From the NCBI GenBank assembly GCA_946479725.1, contig CAMLHB010000057.1, positions 1-11,831 on the forward strand: DNA of 11,831 nt, in the 5' to 3' direction. This DNA comes from an uncultured Actinomycetes bacterium (GTDB lineage: Bacteria; Actinomycetota; Thermoleophilia; Solirubrobacterales; 70-9). Made by a program: the position numbers and the translations under genes. Positions 1 to 6,586 of this stretch are shown here, in pieces. Positions within the stretch are counted from its first letter, which is position 1; every line of letters begins with the position of its first letter. The notes under the pieces were generated by a model, which had not been told where the DNA came from, made no database searches, and saw only the letters and a list, made by a program, of their open reading frames with translations.

Positions 1-923
1 GAGGGTGCAGGTCGGGCGCGCAAGTTCGCGGCCGTCCGGAAGAGGACGTCCTTCACATGGGCCGGTTCGTGCTTCACCTGGTAATGGGAGAAGCGCAACG
101 GGGTGAGGCCGTGCGCCACGTGCATCTGAAACCGCAGCGCGTCCCGGCTCTGCGCCGAAGGCGTGCGGTGGTAGCGCCACCCGTCGGTCTCCACGACCAG
201 CCCGAGGTCCGGCCAGAAGAAATCGACCTCGAACTTGTTGACCAGGTGTTTGGTCAAAGGCACCGGCAGGCCCGCCGCGGCAGCAAGCGGCCGGAATAGC
301 CGTTCCAACTCGTCGTCGGAGAGGCGGAAAGTGTCCTTGTCGAGGACGTGACGTAGAAGGCGGATGCCAGGTTGACCCGGGTAGTCGTCAAGCTCCTGAC
401 GGAGAGAATCCGCGTCGATCACATGAAGCTTGTCCGCCTCGTTGATTGCCCGCTCTACCGTCTTCGGCCCGGTCACGCTCGCGAGGTCGAGGAAGGTCCG
501 AACCGGCGCGGTCACCGGGATGCCGATGTGCGAACTGAGGTCGCGGTTCCACAGTCCTGGCCGGTCATAGGCTCGTATTCCAGATCGCCGCGCTTTGGCA
601 TGACGACGCAGGCTGATCTCGATGTAGTCCAGATGCTCCTGGCCGAACCCCCAAAGCGCAGCGGCGCTGCGATGGCTGAGCATCGCGTGCTCGCCACAGG
701 CGAGCACCGCCGCCATCCACCCTCCCTCCCGACTGACATGAGGGCGCCCCACGGCGTAGATCCCAGTCCGCACCGGATGGAGTCGCCCGATCTTCACGCG
801 ATGTCGAATCCCCTTGGGCGTATATCCCAGCTCCAACAGCTGCCTGCGCGACATAACCCAGTGCTGCCGGCGAGCCAACTCCCACGCCCCCAGCCGGGTC
901 GTTTCCACACTTTGGGCCCTCAT
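1..923 (-). CDS. DUF559 (Vsr-like) nuclease with AbiEi-like N-terminal domain, 3' end outside window
   Basis: I translated this frame by eye. It is open from an ATG at 923 to the window edge (307 codons, no stop reached); an in-frame TGA at 930-932 limits the start. Residues about 12-60 resemble the winged-helix region of type IV AbiEi-like antitoxins (RRQLLELGYTPKGIRHR, then GIYAVGRP). A middle region (HRSAAALWG near 84-92, TFLDLAS near 143) is typical of DUF559 proteins. The C-terminus has a PD-(D/E)XK-like, Vsr-related core: DDELE near 203-207, EVDFFWP at 232-238 and VVETDGWRYH at 243-252, with candidate catalytic D234, E245 and D247. A GTG at 908 is an alternative start, with GAGGG eight bases upstream; the ATG has no Shine-Dalgarno sequence. 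Codon use looks less G/C-biased than its neighbours, which would fit an exchanged accessory gene. Function is not established for this fusion; DNA cleavage or a defence role is inference. No partner toxin is visible. Confidence 0.85.
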   Translation of the reverse strand, partial: MRAQSVETTRLGAWELARRQHWVMSRRQLLELGYTPKGIRHRVKIGRLHPVRTGIYAVGRPHVSREGGWMAAVLACGEHAMLSHRSAAALWGFGQEHLDYIEISLRRHAKARRSGIRAYDRPGLWNRDLSSHIGIPVTAPVRTFLDLASVTGPKTVERAINEADKLHVIDADSLRQELDDYPGQPGIRLLRHVLDKDTFRLSDDELERLFRPLAAAAGLPVPLTKHLVNKFEVDFFWPDLGLVVETDGWRYHRTPSAQSRDALRFQMHVAHGLTPLRFSHYQVKHEPAHVKDVLFRTAANLRARPAP

Positions 924-944
924 AGGGGCTCAAAGTCTGGAAAC
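901..944. repeat. 20-bp imperfect inverted repeat enclosing the DUF559 start codon
   Basis: The arms are 901-920 (GTTTCCACACTTTGGGCCCT) and 925-944 (GGGGCTCAAAGTCTGGAAAC), with a 4-base centre at 921-924. Seventeen of 20 positions are Watson-Crick. In a plus-strand transcript two of the three others become G-U wobbles; in the minus-strand mRNA they are mismatches. The minus-strand ATG (923-921) lies in the apical loop, and the alternative GTG start lies in the 3' arm. It could be an operator, a translation-controlling hairpin or a dispersed palindromic repeat; the sequence alone does not decide. Confidence 0.8.
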
Positions 945-1016
945 GACCTTGGTTCTCCCCCCTCAGGCGGACGGGAGGGCGGAAGGTGGGGGTTTTCTTG
1001 TGCGTTGATTCCCCGT

Positions 1017-1976
1017 ATGCACGACGTCTGCGCGGTCATCGTCTCCCACAACGGCAAGGGCTGGCTCGAGGCCTGCCTCTCCACCTTGTTCGACGCTGCG
1101 GAGGAGATCGACCTGGACGTGGTCGTCGTCGACAACGGCTCGGACGGCACCGCCGCCTACGTCGAGGAGCACTTTCCAGCGGCCCGCACTCTCACCTGCG
1201 CGAACCGCGGCTTTGGTGCCGCCAACAACGTCGGCTTGGAGATGGCCGGCGCTCGTTACGTCCTCTTCCTCAACCCGGACACGGAATTCCTCGCGGGCAG
1301 CCTGGCGGAACTCGTCGCCGCCCTCGACCACCGGCCGCACATCGGCCTCGCCGGTGTCCGCCAGGTTGGGACCAGGGGAGAGCTGGCACCGAGCATGCGG
1401 CGCTTCCCGTCGACGCGAAACATGCTGGCCGAAGCCCTCGGGGTCGAGCGGATCCCGCTCCTGCGCCGCTTCCTCGGCGAGCGCGTCCTCTCGCCTGCCC
1501 GCTACGAGCGCGAAACCCGCTGCGACTGGACCTCCGGGTCCTTCATGCTGGCCCGCGCGGAGGCCCTGCGCGCCTGCGGTGGTTTCGACGAGAGCTTCTT
1601 CCTCTTCTCCGAGGAGAGCGACCTCTGCTGGCGCCTTCGCGACGCCGGCTGGGACGTCGTCCACTTGCCGCAGGTGACGATCCGCCACTTCGAGAGCGAG
1701 CGTTCGGCGACGCCGCGGATGGAAGCCCAGTCCGCCTACGGCCGCCTCCAGTTCGCCCGCAAGCATTTCGCCCGCGTTCCTCCCTACCGGCTGGCGATGG
1801 TGCTTCGCTACGCCCTGCGAGCCCGCCGTCCGGCCGCCCGCGCCGCCCTCGAGGCGACGCTCAAAGAGCAGCCGCCGCTCGCCTCGCCACCGCAGCAGCC
1901 GCTCGAAGCTCAGGCGACGATCGTCAGCGCGCTCGGCGCCACCCGCAGCTCGATCCGCTCGCGCTCGCCGATGTAG
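1017..1976 (+). CDS. Family 2 glycosyltransferase (rhamnosyltransferase-like)
   Basis: A 319-residue GT-A glycosyltransferase of the COG1216/WbbL type. Such enzymes transfer a sugar, often rhamnose, from a nucleotide donor to a growing cell-surface glycan at the cytoplasmic face. Visible motifs: N-terminal CAVIVSHNG (5-13), nucleotide-binding VVVVDNGSDG (35-44), NRGFGAANN (63-71), the metal/donor site LNPDTE (85-90) in place of a strict DXD, an acceptor-region WTSGSFMLAR (171-180), and FDESFFLFSEESDLCWRL (190-207) carrying the ED-type catalytic motif. No membrane segment is evident. I chose ATG 1017 because the family begins right at this beta strand; upstream in-frame codons look non-coding. 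No good Shine-Dalgarno is seen. The 3' end overlaps the convergent lipid-kinase gene by 67 bases, so the last 21 residues are antisense to that gene's C-terminus and are probably an unstructured tail. Donor and acceptor cannot be told. Confidence 0.93.
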   Translation: MHDVCAVIVSHNGKGWLEACLSTLFDAAEEIDLDVVVVDNGSDGTAAYVEEHFPAARTLTCANRGFGAANNVGLEMAGARYVLFLNPDTEFLAGSLAELVAALDHRPHIGLAGVRQVGTRGELAPSMRRFPSTRNMLAEALGVERIPLLRRFLGERVLSPARYERETRCDWTSGSFMLARAEALRACGGFDESFFLFSEESDLCWRLRDAGWDVVHLPQVTIRHFESERSATPRMEAQSAYGRLQFARKHFARVPPYRLAMVLRYALRARRPAARAALEATLKEQPPLASPPQQPLEAQATIVSALGATRSSIRSRSPM

Positions 1977-2890
1977 TCGCCGTCGACCTGGAGGGGGAAG
2001 GGGCGAACACCGCCGTCCTTGTCGAAGGACGCGGTCTCGACAACCGCGTGGGTGACGTCGTCGAAGTGGGCGACCTGCTTGTGCCGCGCCGCCGGCTTGG
2101 TCTCGCTGAAGAGGCGGGTGATCAGGGTCGGCATGTCCCGCTGCGCCGCCCGCTTCAGCACCGCGATCGAGAGCGTGCCGTCGTCGATCGCGATCCCCTC
2201 GCAGACTCGGATCGGGTGGGTGGTGAAGTAGGTGAAGGGATCGGAGTTCTGGACGATCGCAGTAACCCCCTCGACCGGCTCGGCGCCGTCGACCGTCGTC
2301 CGCACCCGCACCGGGTTGACGAGGTACCTGCGGTAGAAGCTCGAGACCCCGGCCCAGCTGTAGTAGTAGGGGCCGGCGTTGCCCTTCAGGGTCGGGTTGC
2401 GGTCGACCCGCTTGACGACGCTGGCGTCGATCCCGACCCCACAGGAGAAGACGAAGTAGCGACCGTCGACCATCCCCAGATCGATCTTTCGCGGCTGCCA
2501 GTCGTCCGCCAGGGTCAGCAGGTGCTCGGTCGCGTCGTCGACGTCGTTCGGAATCCCCAGCGTCCGGCAGACGACGTTGGTCGACCCGCCGGGCAGGACC
2601 GCCACCGGCAGATCCGAGCCGGCGAGCCCGTTCGCGACCTCGTTCAGGGTCCCGTCGCCGCCGAACGCGACGACGACGTCGTAGCCCCCGTCCTGCGCCT
2701 CCCGCCCGATCTCGGTCGCGTGGTTCTGCGCCTGCGTCGAGACCGCTTCGACGTCGAAGCGCCCCTGCAGCGCGTAGACCACCAGGTTCTTCAGCCGGTC
2801 CGAGACCGTCGTCGCATAAGGGTTGACGATCAGCAGCATCCGCTTCTTGTGCGGCTTGCGGCGGCGGAGGGAGCGGAGCTGCGCGGGCAC
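1910..2890 (-). CDS. Diacylglycerol/sphingosine kinase family protein (DagK/YegS-like)
   Basis: A 326-residue member of the DAGK catalytic-domain family, which phosphorylates diacylglycerol or related lipids with ATP at the inner membrane face. The N-terminal domain shows IVNPYA (21-26), the nucleotide-binding signature GGDGTLNE (77-84) and PGGSTNVV (100-107). The C-terminal beta-sandwich domain starts near FSCGVGIDASVV (148-159) and includes the late QVDGDYIGE stretch typical of the family. The first 17 residues are rich in Arg/Lys (LRSLRRRKPHKKR) and could favour membrane association. The start is GTG 2890; a TAGGCT box nine bases before it fits a leaderless start. ATG 2839 (MLLIVNPYA) is the alternative. 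It is divergent from crcB across only 46 bases and overlaps the glycosyltransferase at its 3' end. Whether the lipid substrate is diacylglycerol, a phosphatidylinositol precursor or another lipid cannot be seen. Confidence 0.93.
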   Translation of the reverse strand: MPAQLRSLRRRKPHKKRMLLIVNPYATTVSDRLKNLVVYALQGRFDVEAVSTQAQNHATEIGREAQDGGYDVVVAFGGDGTLNEVANGLAGSDLPVAVLPGGSTNVVCRTLGIPNDVDDATEHLLTLADDWQPRKIDLGMVDGRYFVFSCGVGIDASVVKRVDRNPTLKGNAGPYYYSWAGVSSFYRRYLVNPVRVRTTVDGAEPVEGVTAIVQNSDPFTYFTTHPIRVCEGIAIDDGTLSIAVLKRAAQRDMPTLITRLFSETKPAARHKQVAHFDDVTHAVVETASFDKDGGVRPFPLQVDGDYIGERERIELRVAPSALTIVA

Positions 2891-2899
2891 GGAGGCTGC

Positions 2900-2905
2900 A
2901 GCCTA
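2900..2905 (-). promoter_or_regulatory. -10 box TAGGCT of the lipid kinase gene
   Basis: On the minus strand TAGGCT lies nine bases before the GTG at 2890. This spacing puts the transcription start at or next to the start codon, as in actinobacterial leaderless genes. No clear -35 was found and no Shine-Dalgarno is present. Confidence 0.5.
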
Positions 2906-2923
2906 TTGCGAGGGCGCTGCGAC

Positions 2924-2929
2924 TACCCT
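2924..2929 (+). promoter_or_regulatory. -10 box TACCCT of the crcB pair
   Basis: TACCCT matches TANNNT and lies seven bases before ATG 2937, the expected leaderless geometry. No Shine-Dalgarno precedes the ATG. The 46-base divergent gap leaves no room for a fluoride (crcB-motif) riboswitch, so this pair seems not to be controlled in that way. Confidence 0.55.
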
Positions 2930-2936
2930 GCCGCCG

Positions 2937-3314
2937 ATGGTCAACCGCCGCGAGCTGGTCGCGATCTTCCTCGGCGGCGCCATCGGGGCGCTGCTGCGGG
3001 CCGGACTGGGTGAAGCGATCCCGCCCGGGGCGGGGGAGTGGCCTTGGGCGACCTTCCTGGTCAACATCGTCGGGGCCGCCCTGCTCGGCTACTGGTTCAC
3101 GGCGCTCCCGCACACCAGCTACCGGCGGCCGCTGCTGACGACCGGGTTCTGCGGGGCACTGACCACCTTCTCGACGGTGCAGCTGGAGCTGCTGAAGATG
3201 ATCGAAGCGGGGCGGCTGGGCCTAGCGGCCGCGTACCTGGCCGCCAGCGTGCTCGCCGGCCTCGCCGGGGCGCAGGCCGGAACCCTCGTCGCCCACCGGG
3301 CGGAGGCCGCGTGA
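2937..3314 (+). CDS. crcB: Fluoride-specific ion channel, CrcB/Fluc subunit 1
   Basis: A 125-residue, four-helix membrane protein of the Fluc/CrcB family, which exports toxic fluoride passively as a dimer. Signature features: GGAIGALLRAGLG (13-25) in helix 1, the helix-2 Asn in LVNIVGAALLG (N43), and the helix-3 break GFCGALTTFST (70-80) with the TTFST residues that line the fluoride pathway. Positive charges lie at the N-terminus (NRRE, 3-6), in the loop between helices 2 and 3 (SYRRP, 61-65) and at the C-terminus (HRAE), predicting both ends inside. ATG 2937 is chosen because it fits the family length and follows a TACCCT box. Its stop overlaps the start of the second crcB gene, so the two are translated together and probably form a heterodimer. 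Confidence 0.93.
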   Translation: MVNRRELVAIFLGGAIGALLRAGLGEAIPPGAGEWPWATFLVNIVGAALLGYWFTALPHTSYRRPLLTTGFCGALTTFSTVQLELLKMIEAGRLGLAAAYLAASVLAGLAGAQAGTLVAHRAEAA

Positions 3315-3676
3315 GCTGGGCGGTCTGGATCGGCGTCGCCGTGCTCGGCGGCTGCGGAGCGCTCGCCCGCTTCGGGCTCACCCTGCTGGTCGCCGACCGC
3401 CTGCACCCGCACCTGCCGGTCGGCACGCTCGCCGTCAACCTCAGCGGCGCCTTCCTGCTCGGCCTGCTGGCCGGCGCCGCGGTCGGAGGCGACGTCCGCC
3501 TCCTCTTCGGCGCCGGCGCCCTCGGCGCCTACACCACCTTCTCGACCTGGATGATCGAGACGCAGCGGATCGAGGAGGCCGGCAAACGCCGCATCGCCGT
3601 GACCAACGTCGTCCTCAGCATCGTCCTCGGGCTGGCCGCCGTCGCCCTCGGCCACGCGCTCGGCCGGCAGCTCTAG
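3311..3676 (+). CDS. crcB: Fluoride-specific ion channel, CrcB/Fluc subunit 2
   Basis: A 121-residue CrcB paralogue with the same landmarks: GCGALARFG (14-22) in helix 1, AVNLSGAFLLG with N43 in helix 2, and GALGAYTTFSTW (69-80) in helix 3. The GTG start overlaps the previous gene's TGA (GTGA), with GGAGG four bases upstream, showing tight coupling. Positive residues sit in loop 1 (ADRLHPH) and loop 3 (EAGKRR, 89-94), while the N-terminus is uncharged. This is opposite to subunit 1 and predicts an inverted orientation, as needed for an antiparallel two-gene Fluc dimer. The stop codon directly abuts the stop of the convergent MBL-fold gene, with no terminator between them. Confidence 0.92.
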   Translation: MSWAVWIGVAVLGGCGALARFGLTLLVADRLHPHLPVGTLAVNLSGAFLLGLLAGAAVGGDVRLLFGAGALGAYTTFSTWMIETQRIEEAGKRRIAVTNVVLSIVLGLAAVALGHALGRQL

Positions 3677-4678
3677 CTACACGACCTCGTAGCGAATAAC
3701 GGCGCCGTCCTCGGCTCCCCGCACCCGCCCTTCGTTGACGAGCAGGTCGGCGTGGCCGATCACCTCGGAGAGGGTGAGGAAGGCCTGGGTGACGGCGACG
3801 TTCCCCCACAGCGCCTGCGCAAGTTCGTATCCGGTCCGCGGCCGCTCGGCGATCAGGCGGTAGAGCTTCTCCTTGCGCCGCTCGTAGCCGGCGAAGCGGG
3901 AGTCGATCAGCTCGGCGTGGTCGGTGATCGGCTCGCCGTGACCGGGCAGGACGACCTCGGCCGGCATCTCCCGGGTCTTCTTCAAGGACTCGATGTAGGT
4001 GACGAGCGCCTGTGGGCGCTCGCTGGATCCGTCGAGCGGCCGGGCGAGCAGCGGGTTGGAGGAGATCTTCGGCAGCAGGTGGTCGGCGGCGAGGAGGATC
4101 TTCCGTTCCTCGTCCCAGAAGATCGTGTCGGAGGGGCTGTGGCCGGGCCGGTGCAGGACCTCGAGCCGCCGTTCGCCGAGCTCCAGCGTCCCGCCGTCGT
4201 CCAGCGGCCGGGTCACGGTCACGTGCGATCCCCAGCCGCGGAAGCTGCGGGAGACGCTGCGCAGCGCCACCGTCACGTCCTCGGGAATGCCGTTGCGCAG
4301 CATCACCTCGACCGCGAACTCGTCCTCCAGCTCGGCGTCCTCCTCGAAAGAACCGAGCCGCCGCGCCGCCGCTCCCAGCGCCGCCACCTCGGCGCCCGAG
4401 TGCTCGACGAGGATCTCGACCAGGCCGAGGTGGTCGATGTGCTGGTGGGTGACGACGATCAGCTCCAGGTCGGCGAGCGAGTGGCCGCGCTCGGCCAGCC
4501 GCGCGGTCAGCTCGTCGAGCGCTTTGCCCGAGTTGGGACCGGTGTCGACGAGCGTCAGCGGCTCGTCCTCGATCAGGTAGCAGTTGACCCGCCCGACCGC
4601 GAACGGGGTCGGGATCGCGAAGCGGTGGATGCCGGCCAGAGCCGCCTGCTCGAGCGCCTGCTCCGGCGTCGCCGTCAC
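3677..4678 (-). CDS. MBL-fold metallohydrolase with C-terminal winged helix (LACTB2-like)
   Basis: A 333-residue metallo-beta-lactamase-fold hydrolase. Metal ligands are visible: THQHIDH (77-83; H78, H80, D82, H83), H180 in RPGHSPSD, D199 in AADH and H247 in LPGHGEP. From about residue 265 the protein carries the BLACT-type winged helix (YERRKEKLYRLIAERP, then ELAQALWG) found in LACTB2/glyoxalase-II-like members, some of which cleave RNA and others thioesters. The GTG start at 4678 overlaps the TGA of the upstream mutase gene (GTGA), and no strong Shine-Dalgarno is present, so translation is probably coupled. It is last in the HIT-mutase-MBL transcript. The substrate is unknown; hydroxyacylglutathione-type hydrolase, thioesterase or nuclease are all possible. 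Confidence 0.9.
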   Translation of the reverse strand: MTATPEQALEQAALAGIHRFAIPTPFAVGRVNCYLIEDEPLTLVDTGPNSGKALDELTARLAERGHSLADLELIVVTHQHIDHLGLVEILVEHSGAEVAALGAAARRLGSFEEDAELEDEFAVEVMLRNGIPEDVTVALRSVSRSFRGWGSHVTVTRPLDDGGTLELGERRLEVLHRPGHSPSDTIFWDEERKILLAADHLLPKISSNPLLARPLDGSSERPQALVTYIESLKKTREMPAEVVLPGHGEPITDHAELIDSRFAGYERRKEKLYRLIAERPRTGYELAQALWGNVAVTQAFLTLSEVIGHADLLVNEGRVRGAEDGAVIRYEVV

Positions 4679-6060
4679 GCGCGGATCAAGTCGAGGATCT
4701 CGTCGCGGCGGCGCTCCATGTCTTCGCGGGAGACCAGCGACTCGAGGTTCAGGCGCAGCAGCGGCTCGGTGTTGGAGGGGCGGACGTTGAAGTGCCAGTC
4801 CTCGTGGTCGATCGAGACGCCGTCGAGATGGGTCACCTCGGCCCCCTCGCCGTAGCGCTCCTCGATCTCCCTCATCTTCGCCTCCTGGTCATCCACTTCG
4901 GAGTTGATCTCGCCGGAGATGAAATACCTGGCGCGGAACTCCTCCATCAGCTCGGCCAGCGTGCGGCCGTCGAGCGAGAGCAGCTCGAGGACGAGCAGCG
5001 CCGGGATCGCCCCCGAGTCGGCGTTCCAGAAGTCGCGGAAGTAGTAGTGGCCGGAGACCTCGCCGCCGAACGCCGCACCCTCCTCGCGCATCCGTGCCTT
5101 GAAGAAGGCGTGGCCGACGCGGGAGAGGTCGGAGCGGCCGCCCTCGGCGGCGACCAGGTCCGGCACCGCCCGGCTCGAGCGCGGGTCGTAGAGGATCGTC
5201 GCGCCGGGGTTCTTCTGCAGGACCGAGCGGGCCAGCAGCGCGCAGATGAAGTCACCGTCGCAGAAGCTCCCGTTGCCGTCGATGAAGAAGCAGCGGTCGG
5301 CATCGCCGTCCCAGGCGATCCCGAGGTCGGCGCCGCTCGACTTGACGCGGTCGATGATCATTCGCCGGTTCTCCTCCAGCAGCGGGTTCGGCTCGTGGTC
5401 GGGGAACTCGCCGTTGGGGACGAAGTACATCTCCTCCAGCTCCAGCGGCAGCTGCTCGAGGATCGGGCCGGCCATCGGCCCGGCCATCCCGTTGCCACCG
5501 TCGACCACGACCACCATCGGCTTAACTGACGATGCATCGATAAAGGAGAGCGCGTGGGCGTGGTACTCGTCCCAGATGTCGACCTCTTCGACGCCGCCGC
5601 CGCCCGGCGCCTCGCCGAGCCCACCCTCGATCTCGGCCCTGACGTCGCCGATCCCGGCGTCGCCGGAGAGCGGCAGCGCCCCCTCGCGTACCAGCTTGAC
5701 CCCGGTGTAGGCCTTGGGGTTGTGGGAGGCGGTGACCATCGCGCCGCCGTCGAGCTCCCGCGAGCCGACCAGGTGGTAGAGCATCTCGGTCGCGACCTGG
5801 CCGGCGTCGACCACGGTCGCGCCCTCGGCGACGAGGCCGTCGCGCACCGCGCCGGCTATCGCCGGCGCGGTCAGCCGCATGTCCCGTCCCAGCCCGATCC
5901 GCAGCTCGCCCGTGTTTTTCCCGCGCAGCCGTCCCAGCACCCGGGCAAAGGCGCGGCCGATCGCCAGCGCCGTCGTCTCGTCCATCTCCGACCCGTGCAG
6001 TCCGCGGATGTCGTAGGCCTTGAAAATCCCGGGCGGGGCCAGGGGGGACTGGTCGCTCAA
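4675..6060 (-). CDS. Phosphomannomutase/phosphoglucomutase
   Basis: A 461-residue alpha-D-phosphohexomutase that interconverts hexose 6- and 1-phosphates for sugar-nucleotide synthesis. The four signature loops are present in order: phosphoserine loop TASHNP (110-115, catalytic S112), metal loop DGDADR (251-256), sugar-specificity loop GEVSGH (333-338) and phosphate-binding RPSNTEP (427-433). The GEXSG form is typical of PMM/PGM enzymes; choosing between mannose and glucose is not possible by eye. The domain begins at GIFKAYDIRG (11-20), so the start should lie just upstream. TTG 6060 overlaps the HIT gene's TGA (TTGA) and has AAAGGAG four bases before it. Open reading frame further upstream in this frame is antisense-like noise inside the HIT gene. 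It could supply GDP-mannose or glucose-1-phosphate, the latter being the substrate for the cytidylyltransferase at 9466. Confidence 0.93.
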   Translation of the reverse strand: MSDQSPLAPPGIFKAYDIRGLHGSEMDETTALAIGRAFARVLGRLRGKNTGELRIGLGRDMRLTAPAIAGAVRDGLVAEGATVVDAGQVATEMLYHLVGSRELDGGAMVTASHNPKAYTGVKLVREGALPLSGDAGIGDVRAEIEGGLGEAPGGGGVEEVDIWDEYHAHALSFIDASSVKPMVVVVDGGNGMAGPMAGPILEQLPLELEEMYFVPNGEFPDHEPNPLLEENRRMIIDRVKSSGADLGIAWDGDADRCFFIDGNGSFCDGDFICALLARSVLQKNPGATILYDPRSSRAVPDLVAAEGGRSDLSRVGHAFFKARMREEGAAFGGEVSGHYYFRDFWNADSGAIPALLVLELLSLDGRTLAELMEEFRARYFISGEINSEVDDQEAKMREIEERYGEGAEVTHLDGVSIDHEDWHFNVRPSNTEPLLRLNLESLVSREDMERRRDEILDLIRA

Positions 6061-6545
6061 AACGCTCCTTTCAGAGCCTCGTAGCTCTGCTCGATCGATT
6101 GCGGCATCACTTTGGTGTCGGCGATCACAGGCATGAAGTTGTTGTCGCCGGCCCAGCGGGGGACGACGTGCATGTGGATGTGGTGCTCGACGCCGGCGCC
6201 CGCGACCCGGCCCTGGTTGAAGCCGACGTTGTAGCCGTGGGGGTCGTACACGCTCTCCAGCCGCTCCATCGCCCGCTGCGCCAGCGCCATCATCTCCGCC
6301 AGGGTCGCCGCCGGGATCTCCTGCAGGCGGCCGACGTGGTCGTACGGCGCCACCATCAGGTGCCCGTTCGTGTAGGGGAAGAGGTTGAGGATCACGAAGC
6401 TGTGCTCGCCGCGGTGGACGATCAGGTTCGCCTCGTCGTCTTCCGCTGCCGGCTTGGCGCAGAAGATGCACTCCTCCTCGATGTCCTTGGACGCGTCCTT
6501 CACGTAGGCGAGGCGCCAGGGCGCCCAGATGCGGAAATTTGCCAC
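6057..6545 (-). CDS. HIT-family hydrolase/phosphorylase (Ap4A phosphorylase-like)
   Basis: A 162-residue histidine-triad protein. The triad is HHIHMHVVPRW (121-131; H122, H124 and H126 form HxHxH). A CIFC motif (26-29) and FPYTNGHLMVAPYDHV (56-71) are typical of the actinobacterial group related to M. tuberculosis Rv2613c, which splits diadenosine tetraphosphate by phosphorolysis; a plain dinucleotide hydrolase is also possible. The GTG start at 6545 gives the usual N-terminus (MANFRIWAPWRLAYV). A TAGGAT box nine bases upstream could be a leaderless -10, or its AGGA a weak Shine-Dalgarno. The gene lies 41 bases after corA on the same strand, so readthrough from corA may also supply transcript. 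Its stop overlaps the mutase start. Confidence 0.92.
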   Translation of the reverse strand: MANFRIWAPWRLAYVKDASKDIEEECIFCAKPAAEDDEANLIVHRGEHSFVILNLFPYTNGHLMVAPYDHVGRLQEIPAATLAEMMALAQRAMERLESVYDPHGYNVGFNQGRVAGAGVEHHIHMHVVPRWAGDNNFMPVIADTKVMPQSIEQSYEALKGAF

Positions 6546-6554
6546 GGGCCGACC

Positions 6555-6560
6555 ATCCTA
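6555..6560 (-). promoter_or_regulatory. -10 box TAGGAT before the HIT gene
   Basis: TAGGAT on the minus strand ends nine bases before the GTG at 6545, in the short corA-HIT gap. It would give the HIT-mutase-MBL group its own promoter. The same bases could act as a weak Shine-Dalgarno, so this is tentative. Confidence 0.4.
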
Positions 6561-6586
6561 CGAGAGGGCCCCTGCCGCAGGCGCCG

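Noticed and set aside
955..999. C-rich/G-rich hairpin followed by TTTTCTT just upstream of the glycosyltransferase
   Set aside because: The stem is only five solid pairs plus a mismatch and wobble, and no upstream plus-strand gene needs a terminator. An attenuator is possible but unsupported.
372..1016. Upstream plus-strand extension of the glycosyltransferase reading frame
   Set aside because: It runs antisense through the DUF559 gene, has no recognisable motif, and the glycosyltransferase fold begins right at ATG 1017.
2891..2936. Fluoride riboswitch upstream of crcB
   Set aside because: The gap is 46 bases and contains two opposing -10 boxes; no crcB-motif core is present.
963..3113. Long minus-strand open frame of about 716 codons
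   Set aside because: Arg/Pro/Gly-rich and motif-free; it lies out of frame over the lipid kinase and antisense to the glycosyltransferase and crcB. A typical GC-rich shadow.
6061..6471. N-terminal extension of the phosphomutase to about 598 residues
   Set aside because: The extra segment overlaps the HIT gene in another frame and lacks family similarity; TTG 6060 with AAAGGAG fits the family length.
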